Assembly (NCBI GenBank): GCA_947088675.1
Contig: CAMUHN010000004.1
Span: 1-64,000 of the forward strand
Direction of reading: 5' to 3'
Origin: an uncultured Roseburia sp.
Lineage (GTDB): Bacteria; Bacillota; Clostridia; Lachnospirales; Lachnospiraceae
Length of the DNA: 64,000 nucleotides
This document shows positions 27,404-36,400 of this stretch, piece after piece. Below the pieces are notes generated by a model. The model was not told the origin of the DNA. It did no database searches and saw nothing but the letters and a program-made list of their open reading frames with translations. How positions within the stretch are numbered: the stretch's first letter is position 1; every line of letters begins with the position of its first letter. The position numbers and the translations under genes are program-made.

Positions 27404-28207
27404 ATGATCAGAGTGGAACATCTGACGAAACAGTTTGTGACCGTAAAGAGAAGTCATGGAATTGCCGGCGCTGTGAAGTCGCTGTTTACAAGGGAAAAGA
27501 TTGTAAAAGAAGCGGTGAGCGATATTTCTTTTCAGATCGGCGACGGGGAAATTGCAGGTTACATTGGAAGCAACGGCGCGGGCAAATCGACAACAATTAA
27601 AATGATGACAGGCATTCTTGTTCCAACATCCGGTACAGTCGAAGTGAACGGAATTGAACCATACAGAAAAAGGGAGGAAAACGCGCGCCATATCGGAGTC
27701 GTATTTGGGCAGCGTACACAGCTTTGGTGGGATCTGCCGCTTGCGGATACTTTTTCTGTGCTGCGCGAAATTTACCAGGTTCCGCAGAATGAGTTTCGGG
27801 AACGCATGGATTTTTTGTATGATCTGCTTGGAATCGGCGAATTTGAAAACAGTTCAGTCAGGACGCTTTCTTTAGGACAGCGGATGCGCGCCGATCTTGC
27901 GGCCGCTCTGATCCACAATCCGAAAGTGCTGTATCTGGATGAGCCGACGATCGGGCTTGACGTGCTTGTCAAAGATAAGATACGTCTGGCTATCCGTGAA
28001 ATGAATAAAACTTTCGGTACCACGGTAATTTTAACGACGCACGACCTGGTCGATATTGAGGAACTCTGCAGCCATATTATCATTATTGACGAGGGGAAGA
28101 AGATTTATGACGGAGATCTGGAACATTTAAAAAGCGAATATCAGGAGGCGGATCTTACTTCGGTTGTCAAAAAAATATACAGGAAAGGGGAGGCGGCGCA
28201 TGCGTGA
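27404..28207 (+). CDS. ABC-2 exporter ATP-binding protein (COG4586-like)
   Basis: 267 residues. Walker A GSNGAGKST, signature LSLGQRMRADLA, Walker B VLYLDEPTIGLD, switch His in TTHDLVD. The FGQRTQLWWDLPLADTF stretch is characteristic of the COG4586 ATPases that pair with two ABC-2 permeases. It overlaps the first permease by 8 nt. Confidence 0.9.
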   Translation: MIRVEHLTKQFVTVKRSHGIAGAVKSLFTREKIVKEAVSDISFQIGDGEIAGYIGSNGAGKSTTIKMMTGILVPTSGTVEVNGIEPYRKREENARHIGVVFGQRTQLWWDLPLADTFSVLREIYQVPQNEFRERMDFLYDLLGIGEFENSSVRTLSLGQRMRADLAAALIHNPKVLYLDEPTIGLDVLVKDKIRLAIREMNKTFGTTVILTTHDLVDIEELCSHIIIIDEGKKIYDGDLEHLKSEYQEADLTSVVKKIYRKGEAAHA

Positions 28208-29012
28208 GAAGTTTAAAATAAGATGTTATCTGCCGTTTGCAGTATCGCAGGTGAAAATAGCGCTGGCCTATCGGATGGCGTTTTTTGTCAGGATTTTAAG
28301 CAATCTTTTTACAGTGATGATTACATGGTACCTTTGGAATGCAATCTATCGCTCTTCCGGCAAATTAACGATCAACGGATTTACATTTGAGGAAATGGCG
28401 ACCTATGTGATTGTAAGTTTTTTTGTGACAGTCATGCTTACGCCGGCGCAGGCAGACGAGATACCGTATGCGATTGCGGACGGGAGCGTTGCCGTCAGTC
28501 TTGTCCGGCCGCTTGATTTTTGCGGGATCCAGCTGGCGCAGAGTCTGGGTGGATTTTTTGTTAACACGCTGGTATTTTCCGCTCCTCTTTTGTATCTTTT
28601 CTGGGCTGCCGGAAAATTGATTTTGCCCGCGCCCGGTGTGGTGGTTCTTTTTCTTGCCAGTGTGGGACTGGGTTATCTGATTATGTTTTATTTCAGTTTT
28701 TGTTTTTCCATGCTGGTCTTTTATACCACTTATTTTTTCGGGATAAATATGGCAAAAGCAGTTACGATACGGCTGTGCTCCGGGGCGTTGATTCCGCTGT
28801 CCTTTTTTCCGGCTTCCATAGAAAAAATTTTTTCAGTGCTCCCTTTTCGTTCGATGGTCTATACGCCGGTAATGATATGGCTCGGGAAACTTGACCGGAC
28901 TGAGATGCTCATGCAGTTTCTGATGCAGCTGTTTTGGGTTGCCGTTTTCTTTGTTTTCAGTAAAATCTGCTGGAGAGCAGCAGTCAAAAGACTTACGGTG
29001 CTTGGGGGTTAG
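28200..29012 (+). CDS. ABC-2 exporter permease 1
   Basis: 270 residues, six membrane helices, in the style of COG4587 permeases. ATG 28200 overlaps the ATPase stop and follows GGGGAGGCGG. The gene ends ...Leu-Gly-Gly-stop, with the GGGGGTTAG around the stop forming the left boundary repeat of a structured intergenic element. Together with the ATPase and second permease it forms one exporter of unknown substrate. Confidence 0.85.
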   Translation: MREKFKIRCYLPFAVSQVKIALAYRMAFFVRILSNLFTVMITWYLWNAIYRSSGKLTINGFTFEEMATYVIVSFFVTVMLTPAQADEIPYAIADGSVAVSLVRPLDFCGIQLAQSLGGFFVNTLVFSAPLLYLFWAAGKLILPAPGVVVLFLASVGLGYLIMFYFSFCFSMLVFYTTYFFGINMAKAVTIRLCSGALIPLSFFPASIEKIFSVLPFRSMVYTPVMIWLGKLDRTEMLMQFLMQLFWVAVFFVFSKICWRAAVKRLTVLGG

Positions 29013-29151
29013 CGTGAAAAGTACATCTAAGGCTCATGCCAATGGGCATTTCGCCAACATGTACTATGTTTCACGCCAGAGAATCCCAAAATCAGGGATT
29101 CTCCGCCCGGATATGAGTCGCAGCGAAGCTGCGACATGGGGGTTAGTGTGA
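29004..29151 (+). repeat. Structured intergenic element, copy 1
   Basis: Three hairpins in series. H1 is GTGAAA-AGTACAT (29014-29026) with ATGTACT-atg-TTTCAC (29059-29074). H2 is GAGAATCCC (29079-29087) with GGGATTCTC (29095-29103). H3 is GTCGCAGC (29117-29124) with GCTGCGAC (29128-29135). The unit is bounded by GGGGGTTAGCGTGA (29004-29017) and GGGGGTTAGTGTGA (29138-29151). The left repeat contains the stop codon of permease 1; the right one sits just ahead of the ribosome site of permease 2. Copy 2 is at 47992-48149. Confidence 0.85.
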
Positions 29152-29166
29152 GAAATGGAGGGAACT

Positions 29167-29958
29167 ATGTTGCGTTACATTCATTTGTATAAAATATTTT
29201 TGCTTCAGTATCTGAAATCGCTGATGCAGTCGAAGCTTGACTTTTTTATGGGTCTTTTTTCATTTTTCTTAAACCAGGTTCTTGGTATAGTTTTTTTGCA
29301 ACTTGTCTTTGCGCAGATTCCGGATCTATATGGATGGAGCTATGAGCAGCTGGTCTTTATCTACGGGTTTGCGCAGATTCCAAAAGGGATTGACCACTTT
29401 TTTACAGACTACCTGTGGGTATTCTGCAGAAAGACAGTGCGGGAGGGGGCGTTTGACCGATACTTGTTAAGGCCTGTGAACCCGCTGTTTCAGGTGCTGG
29501 TGGAGCGCTGCCAGCCGGACGGGATTGGGGAAGTGATCGTTGGGGTGGTTCTTGTCGTCTATGCGGGCAAAAAGCTTCATCTTTCGTTTTCAGTAGTTTC
29601 TTTTTTTGTATTTTTGATTGCCGTGTTTGCCGGGGCTGTAATCTATATGGCGGTGAAATTGTTTTTCGCGTCCAACGCATTTTTTATGAAAGATTGTTAT
29701 AATCTGTTGTATACGGCCTATAATATTTCGGATTTTGCAAAATATCCGACAGAGATCTATGAGAAGCCGGTGCGTTTTGTAGTAAGCTTTGTTTTGCCGT
29801 TTGCGTTTACGGCGTTTATTCCCGCGCAGTATTTTATGAACGAAAGAACGCTGCTCCTTTCGGTTGGCGCGGAATGCCTGGCTGCAGCCGCGGCATTTAG
29901 TATTGCGTATCTTTATTTTTCGTTTGGGATAAAAAGGTATGAGAGTGCGGGAAACTGA
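29167..29958 (+). CDS. ABC-2 exporter permease 2
   Basis: 263 residues, six hydrophobic segments, in the style of COG3694 permeases (YGFAQIPKGIDHFFTDYLW and the FDRYLLRPVNPLFQ loop). ATG 29167 has GGAGGGAAC just upstream; the in-frame ATG 29155 lacks a site. It would be the second membrane subunit of the exporter, separated from the first by the structured element. Confidence 0.85.
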   Translation: MLRYIHLYKIFLLQYLKSLMQSKLDFFMGLFSFFLNQVLGIVFLQLVFAQIPDLYGWSYEQLVFIYGFAQIPKGIDHFFTDYLWVFCRKTVREGAFDRYLLRPVNPLFQVLVERCQPDGIGEVIVGVVLVVYAGKKLHLSFSVVSFFVFLIAVFAGAVIYMAVKLFFASNAFFMKDCYNLLYTAYNISDFAKYPTEIYEKPVRFVVSFVLPFAFTAFIPAQYFMNERTLLLSVGAECLAAAAAFSIAYLYFSFGIKRYESAGN

Positions 29959-29961
29959 CCA

Positions 29962-30096
29962 ATGGAGATTTGGGTAAAGGCGATGGGATTTACCGTTCAA
30001 TGGGATGGGACTGCTGATTCGAAAATTGCAGTTACAGACCTCAAATGGGATAAGTATTATATTGATATCTATGAATGTGCACAAGGGTGCCGGTGA
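29962..30096 (+). CDS. Possible 44-residue small ORF
   Basis: It opens 4 nt after the permease 2 stop, encoding a Trp-rich peptide (MGFTVQWDGTADSKIAV, later LKWDKYYIDIYE). The middle recalls the MGF.V.WDG repeat of copper-amine-oxidase N-terminal-like domains, so it may be a gene remnant. No clear ribosome site is present. The stretch to 30129 shows nothing else. Confidence 0.25.
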   Translation: MEIWVKAMGFTVQWDGTADSKIAVTDLKWDKYYIDIYECAQGCR

Positions 30097-30129
30097 AATG
30101 ATGAGCAGAATGTTAAGTTATGGGACGAG

Positions 30130-30426
30130 GTGAAAGCATTGAACGGCAGAGTGTATGAGTATGAGTCCCTGCTTTATGAAGCAGGGGAGAAAGGGGGCGC
30201 TTATGTCGTTTTTCCCTTTGATATCAGGAAAGAGTTTGGCCGGGGCAGGGTGAAAGTACATGCCACGTTTGACGGGGAGCCGTATGATGGCAGTATTGTA
30301 AATATGGGCGTAAAGAACGCGGACGGGAGTGTGTGCTATATTATCGGGGTGCGTAAAGATATCCGTTCCCGGATAGGAAAACAGCCGGGGGACAGGATTC
30401 TGGTGACGGTCAGGGAGCGGGTATGA
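30130..30426 (+). CDS. DUF1905-domain protein
   Basis: 98 residues spanning one DUF1905 domain (FDGEPYDGSIVNMG and DIRSRIGKQPGDRILVTV are the family-like parts). Function unknown. The GTG at 30130 is taken as the start; TTG 30139 has a better-spaced GAGGTG site and is an alternative. It stands alone between the exporter operon and the MCP gene. Confidence 0.75.
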   Translation: MKALNGRVYEYESLLYEAGEKGGAYVVFPFDIRKEFGRGRVKVHATFDGEPYDGSIVNMGVKNADGSVCYIIGVRKDIRSRIGKQPGDRILVTVRERV

Positions 30427-30503
30427 GACAGGAGGGATAAAACAGAACACAGAAAGCGGCTGGGACGGTTCCTTTGGATGTACAACCGGACAGGAAAATT
30501 GTC

Positions 30504-30532
30504 TTGACAGTTAAGAAGGGAATTGCTAAAAT
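30504..30532 (+). promoter_or_regulatory. Promoter of the MCP gene
   Basis: TTGACA (30504-30509), 17-nt spacer, TAAAAT (30527-30532). Confidence 0.75.
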
Positions 30533-30585
30533 AATGAAAGACAACATATCAATTCCAGGAAACGAAAGAGTTGGGGGAAACAGGC

Positions 30586-32163
30586 ATGAAGATTAAAGCG
30601 AAGCTGTTGGCAATGGAAATGGTATCCTTGTTTATTTTGCTGGTCGTATTGCTTATCATGGGCATACTTGTCTCGGTGGACGGTCTTGAGTCGCGTGTGG
30701 AGGAAACACTGAAAGTAGCGTTGGCAGGTTATACGGATGATGTCAACGTCTACCGTAGCAGCGGCAGAGATGTGGATATCACGGTGTTTGCCGGTGATAC
30801 CAGAGTAAACAGTTCCATTTCGGGTGCGGTCGGCACAAAAGCAAGTGATGTGGTAATTGAGAAAGTAATTAATCAGAACAAAGTTTATTTTGACAGCAAT
30901 GTCTCGGTCAACGGTGTCGCATACTATGGGTATTATGAACCGATAGAAGGCGGAATGATATTTGCCGGCACGCCAAAGGCAGTGGTAAACAGGTTCATTC
31001 GTTCTACTGTTGTAATACTTGTATTATCCGGACTTGTCGTGTATGTGCTTTGCGTTGTACTTGTTCTTGTGATATCCGGACGTATCAGCAAACGTATTAT
31101 ACTGGCCTCAGAACGTATCGGCGTTCTTGCAAAAGGCGATCTGAGCGCAGTGATTCCGGAGCGTGACCGCAGGCAGCATGATGAGATTGAGGATATGAAC
31201 GAAGCGATATCCGTGCTGCACAGAGAACTCAAGAATATCGTTTCTATTATCGCAAAAAAAGCAGATCAGCTTAACTACAGCAATGCAGAATTCAATTCCA
31301 AATTTTCCAATATCGCAGAGAGTGTAAACAATGTCAATATCGCAGTAGAAGAAATAGCGCTTGGAAGCACCTCGCAGGCACAGGAGACATCTTCGGCAGG
31401 AGAACAGGTTTCCGATATGGCTGATGTGATCGAGCAGAATGCAAAAAATACGAACTATCTGGAATCAGCCGTTCATCATATGACAGAGCTTTTTTCAGAG
31501 ACAAACAAGATACTGGAAGAGCTGGTGCATATCAACGATAAGACGGCGTCCAATATTGTGATCGTTTCCGAACAGACAAACGAGACAAATGTATCGGCCG
31601 AGAAGATCAAAGCAGCGGTACAGATGATTCAGAATATCGCGGAACAGACAAGCCTGTTATCGCTGAACGCAAGTATTGAAAGTGCGCGGGCGGGCGAGGC
31701 AGGACGCGGGTTTGCCGTTGTTGCCGAGGAAATACGATCCCTGTCTGAGGAATCTGCAAGCAGTGCAGGTGAAATAGAGCAGATTACAAAGGAACTGCTG
31801 GAAAATTCGAATATCAGCGTAAAGAAAGTAGAGGAAGTCAATCGTGATTCGCAGCTTCAGAAAGAGAAGCTGACAAAGACAAAGGAAGCATTCCGCACCT
31901 TAAAGAAAGAAGTCGATTCTGTTGCGGAGGTTTCACAGAATATTTTTGAACAGACCGAACGTCTGGAAAGCCAGAAAAATACAATCAGCAGCGTTTTCGA
32001 ACAGCTTGCGTCTATTTCGGAGGAAAATGCCGCATCCACACAGCAGACAAGTGCGAGTATGCAGACATTGTCCGGAACGATTGATGAATGCAGGAGGGAG
32101 ACAGATGCATTGTCTGATCTGGGATTAAGTCTTTCTGAGCAGACGAAAAAATTTAAATTTTAA
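30586..32163 (+). CDS. Methyl-accepting chemotaxis protein
   Basis: 525 residues. TM1 about 10-30; a roughly 110-residue extracytoplasmic sensor of Cache-like size; TM2 about 140-165; HAMP about 166-220; then the coiled-coil signalling domain with its tip in [32 protein letters not shown] 30586 has GGGGGAAACAGG upstream; the TTG 15 nt earlier is not needed. The ligand is unknown. It is the only MCP here; the CheY/CheX-like pair at 12-13 kb could take part in the same pathway. Confidence 0.93.
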   Translation: MKIKAKLLAMEMVSLFILLVVLLIMGILVSVDGLESRVEETLKVALAGYTDDVNVYRSSGRDVDITVFAGDTRVNSSISGAVGTKASDVVIEKVINQNKVYFDSNVSVNGVAYYGYYEPIEGGMIFAGTPKAVVNRFIRSTVVILVLSGLVVYVLCVVLVLVISGRISKRIILASERIGVLAKGDLSAVIPERDRRQHDEIEDMNEAISVLHRELKNIVSIIAKKADQLNYSNAEFNSKFSNIAESVNNVNIAVEEIALGSTSQAQETSSAGEQVSDMADVIEQNAKNTNYLESAVHHMTELFSETNKILEELVHINDKTASNIVIVSEQTNETNVSAEKIKAAVQMIQNIAEQTSLLSLNASIESARAGEAGRGFAVVAEEIRSLSEESASSAGEIEQITKELLENSNISVKKVEEVNRDSQLQKEKLTKTKEAFRTLKKEVDSVAEVSQNIFEQTERLESQKNTISSVFEQLASISEENAASTQQTSASMQTLSGTIDECRRETDALSDLGLSLSEQTKKFKF

Positions 32164-32175
32164 TTGGAGGCAATT

Positions 32176-33192
32176 ATGGCTATTTTAGTGACAGGAGGCG
32201 CCGGTTTTATCGGAAGCCACACATGCGTGGAGCTGCAGAATGCGGGATATGAAGTAGTAGTGCTTGACAATCTGTGCAACTCGTCAGAGAAAGCATTGGA
32301 CCGCGTGAAAGCAATTACCGGAAAAGAGGTTACGTTCTACAAAGGGGATATTTTAGACCGCGATATTTTAAATCAGATTTTTAAAGAACAAAAGATAGAC
32401 AGCTGTATCCACTTTGCCGGATTAAAGGCAGTTGGCGAGTCGGTGGAAAAGCCATGGGAATATTACCATAATAATATTTCCGGGACGCTGACGCTTGTGG
32501 ATGTAATGCGGGAAAATGGATGCAAGAATATTATATTTTCCTCTTCTGCAACGGTATATGGCGATCCGGCGCAGATTCCGATTACGGAGGAATGCCCCAA
32601 GGGCCAGTGTACCAACCCATACGGATGGACGAAGTCGATGCTGGAGCAGGTGCTGTCTGATATTCAGAAAGCGGACAGCGAGTGGAATGTGATTTTGCTT
32701 CGCTATTTTAACCCGATCGGAGCACATAAGAGCGGTACAATGGGTGAGAATCCAAACGGCATTCCGAACAACCTGATGCCGTATGTGACGCAGGTTGCAG
32801 TCGGCAAGTTAAAAGAGCTTGGCGTGTTTGGCAACGATTATAATACGCCTGACGGTACCGGTGTCAGGGATTATATTCATGTGGTAGATCTTGCGGTTGG
32901 TCATGTAAAAGCGTTAAAGAAGATTGAGGAGAAAGCAGGTCTTTGTATCTACAATCTGGGGACAGGCCACGGCTACAGCGTACTTGATATTGTAAAGAAT
33001 TTTGAGGAGGCAAACGGCGTTAAGATTCCGTATGTGATAAAGGGCAGGAGAGCCGGCGATATCGCTACCTGCTATTGTGATCCGGGCAAGGCGGAGCGTG
33101 AGCTTGGATGGAGTGCGCAGTACGGCATACGCGAGATGTGTGAGGATTCCTGGAGATGGCAGAAGAATAACCCGAACGGATACGAAGAATAA
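32176..33192 (+). CDS. galE: UDP-glucose 4-epimerase
   Basis: Leloir-pathway epimerase interconverting UDP-galactose and UDP-glucose. 338 residues. NAD-binding [10 protein letters not shown] at 8-17, catalytic Ser region FSSSATVYG, catalytic YGWTKSMLE (YxxxK), then [12 protein letters not shown] 32176 follows GGAGGC 12 nt after the MCP stop. A large GH2 enzyme follows downstream, so a link to galactoside use is plausible, but a terminator separates them. Confidence 0.95.
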   Translation: MAILVTGGAGFIGSHTCVELQNAGYEVVVLDNLCNSSEKALDRVKAITGKEVTFYKGDILDRDILNQIFKEQKIDSCIHFAGLKAVGESVEKPWEYYHNNISGTLTLVDVMRENGCKNIIFSSSATVYGDPAQIPITEECPKGQCTNPYGWTKSMLEQVLSDIQKADSEWNVILLRYFNPIGAHKSGTMGENPNGIPNNLMPYVTQVAVGKLKELGVFGNDYNTPDGTGVRDYIHVVDLAVGHVKALKKIEEKAGLCIYNLGTGHGYSVLDIVKNFEEANGVKIPYVIKGRRAGDIATCYCDPGKAERELGWSAQYGIREMCEDSWRWQKNNPNGYEE

Positions 33193-33226
33193 GAGCATAC
33201 AGACTGACGGAAAGAATCAGTTTTAT

Positions 33227-33275
33227 ACAGGGGAAGCTGTGGTCGAATGGCTGCAGTTGCCCCTGTTTTTTGTTT
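33227..33275 (+). terminator. Terminator after galE
   Basis: ACAGGGG (33227-33233) pairs with CCCCTGT (33260-33266), with an inner AGCTG/CAGTT extension, followed by TTTTTTGTTTT. The rest of the 297-nt gap holds a possible promoter, TTGCAC (33425-33430), 17 nt, TAATAT (33448-33453), for the GH2 gene. Confidence 0.85.
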
Positions 33276-33489
33276 TACAGGAAAACTCATGCAGGCGGAC
33301 GCGCACTGCACACATTTTTCAGACAGGATTTGTCGCAGATGTCTTACAGGCAGCAGATAAAGCAGGTGCATATAAGACAAAATTCACATTCTCTGGAAAT
33401 ATTTGTCCGAATATCTGTAAAATATTGCACAAAAAAATGTAAGGGAGTAATATATTTTAGGAAGAAAATAAACAAGGAGGAGCAGTTTT

Positions 33490-36400
33490 ATGGTGAAAGT
33501 GAAACGAAAAGCAATGGCATTGTTATGTGTACTTACCATGATCGTGCAGGTGTTTCTGCCGTTTCAGGATGCGTTGGCATTGAAGGCAGAAGAAAACGGC
33601 ACGAAAGCCGGAGAGGATATTTCGGATGTCTATACAAGACCCGAATCTCCTGCAGTCACATACAATATGAATGTCGACTGGAAGTACAAACGTGCGGCAG
33701 ATGGCAAAGAATTTCCGCTTGCCGCCGCCAAAGACGGCGTGGCAAAAAACGGAAAGCAATTTTACGAGGTCGGATATGACGATTCCGACTGGGAGAATGT
33801 AAGTCTTCCACATGCGGTCAATGCAGAGGATTCTTTCGACGGCGTGGGCGTGGACGCCGGCGAAGTAAGCCTGTACCGCGGATTTATGTTCTACCGGAAG
33901 AACGTTCTGGTGCCGCAGACAGATGCAGGCAAGAAATTTATTCTGGAATTTGAAGCGTTCCGCCAGTCGGTCTATGTCTATGTCAACGGGGCTATGGCAG
34001 GATATTATGAGGCCGGAGTTGCGGCGGTCGGTTTTGATATTACGGATTATATGAAAGCCGGAGAGGAAAATCTGATTGCAGTTGCGACAGACAACGCATC
34101 TTCCCGGGGGTCTTCCTTTAATACCCAGGAGACAATTCCCGGACATGAACCGGGGGATCTTTCCGGGGTTGGGTATCAGTGGAATACAAAAGATTTTAAC
34201 GAGGTGCAGGGCGGTCTGACCGGAAATGTCAATCTGTATGCGAAAAATAAGATTTATCAGACACTGCCGCTCTACAACAACTTAAAGACAAAAGGAAATT
34301 ACATATACGGTTCGAATTTTGATTTCCGGGCAGGATCGGCAGATATCACGGTGGAAGCGGAGATCCGGAACGAGTCGGGAAGCGATGCAGATATTACACT
34401 GGAAGTAAATGTCGTGGACGGCGACGGAAAACTGGCGGCAAGTTTTTCGAAAACGCAGAAAGTTGCTGCGGCGGCAGATGCGGGCGCGAAATTTCAGACA
34501 GTTGTGCCGGGGACGGCATACGATACTGCCGGAGGTGGCGTTGAGACAGGAAAGGTGGACTCGTCTACCGTGGATGTCAGCTATATTACGGCGACACAGA
34601 ATGTAGAGGGGCTTCACTTCTGGAGCGATGTATCGCCTTATCTTTACACGGTGTATACCGTGTTAAAACAGGGAGATCAGATAATTGACCTCTCCGAGAC
34701 GACGACAGGATTTCGCGAGGTCACTTATGATAAGGATAAAGGGCTGCAGATCAACGGCGTTTCCACATATCTGACCGGGTATGCGCAGCGCTCCACAAAC
34801 GAGTGGGCGGCGATTGGCGTCGCAAACGACTGGCTTTCCGATCTTGATATGCAGATGGTAAAGGAATCCAATGCAAATATGATCCGCTGGATGCATATTG
34901 CGCCGAATCCGGTGGATATACGTGCAGGCGATAAATACGGCGTTGTCTCTGTCTGTCCTGCGGGCGACAAGGAGGGGGACCAGACAGGGCGCGCATGGGA
35001 TCAGCGTCTTGAGACAATGCGCGATGTGATAATTTATTTCCGGAACAGTCCGTCCATTCTGTTCTGGGAGGCTGGAAATAACGAAATTTCTGCGCAGCAT
35101 ATGAAACAGATGACTAAGATCAGAAAAGAACTGGATCCAAACGGCGACCGTTTTATGGGCTGCCGGACAATTAATTCCGTAGAGCAGATCAGAGAAGCAG
35201 AGTGGGTCGGGACGATGATCTACCGTCACGATGCCGCTGCATACGCTTCGATGGAGGCGACAGGCAATTATATTCCGATGATTGAAACGGAATATCACAG
35301 AAACGAGTCGCCACGGCGTATGTGGGACGACTACACGCCGCCTGATTACGATTATGTCAATAAGTGGCTTGGGGACGGCGGTTCTAAGACAGACGGCTAT
35401 GATATCTGGGATCAGACACAGGAAGATTTCGCGCTGACAATGGCGGCAGACTATTCCTATTTCTATGATAACCGTGTCGGCGGCACAGGAAAGAATTATT
35501 ATTCCGGCGCAGCGCTTATGGTATGGTCGGATTCCAATATGCATGTGCGCAATTGCGGAGTGGAAAATTGCCGTACTTCAGGACGCGTTGATCCGATCCG
35601 CGTGAAAAAAGAGTCTTTTTATGCGATTTCTACAATCCAGTCGCAGACTCCCGCGGTAAAGATTTTGGGGCACTGGAATTATCCGGCGTATATTAAGGGC
35701 GATAAAGAAAACGGAAATTACTGGTACGAGGATAAGACATTTAACGGGACGTTCTGGGAAGGAAACGGCACAATGCTGCAGCGTGACCCGACAAATAAGA
35801 CGGTCTATGTGATCGGTTCTCCCTCTGTCTCCAGAGTGGAACTTTATGTCAACGATGAATTATTCGGAACCGACAAGACGGCAGACAGCAATTGTATCTA
35901 TGCATTTCCGGGTGTTGATATTACAAAAGCCGCCATCACGTCCAAGCAGGGAAGCATTGTTGCAAAAGCATACAATGACAGGGACGAAGTAGTGGCGGAG
36001 GATAAGATTGTGACGGTAACGCCGATGACGATCCGGCTGACGCCTGTATTCGGGCCGAACGGATTCCTTGCAGACGGTTCTGACCTGATGTATGTGGACG
36101 TTGCAATTGTAGACGGAAACGGCGAGGTATGTCCGATTGATGAGAGGAAGATCAGTTTCAGCGTCAGCGACAGGTCAAAGGCAGTATTCCTTGGCGGTTA
36201 TAACAGCGGAATCGGGGAGCGGATTGTCAATCATAAAGATTATGTATTTGCAGAGTGCGGTATCAACAGAGTGTTCCTGCGCTCGACGCGTGATGCGGGA
36301 TCCTTTACGCTGACCGCAACGGCAGAGGGAATGCAGCCGGTCAGCATTACGGTAGAGACGAAAGCATTTGAACTGGACGGCGGACTTACGACGACAAAGC

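Noticed and set aside
28939..29151. MSRSEAA-type reading frames across the structured elements (also near 48116)
   Set aside because: The same nine residues arise from hairpin 3 in both copies; they are by-products of the repeat, not conserved N-termini.
30166..30186. CCCTGCTT/AAGCAGGG hairpin
   Set aside because: It is inside the DUF1905 coding region, with no T-run after it; most likely coincidental.
34663..35544. 293-codon open frame on the - strand
   Set aside because: It lies fully antisense within the GH2 catalytic domain, with no start signals.
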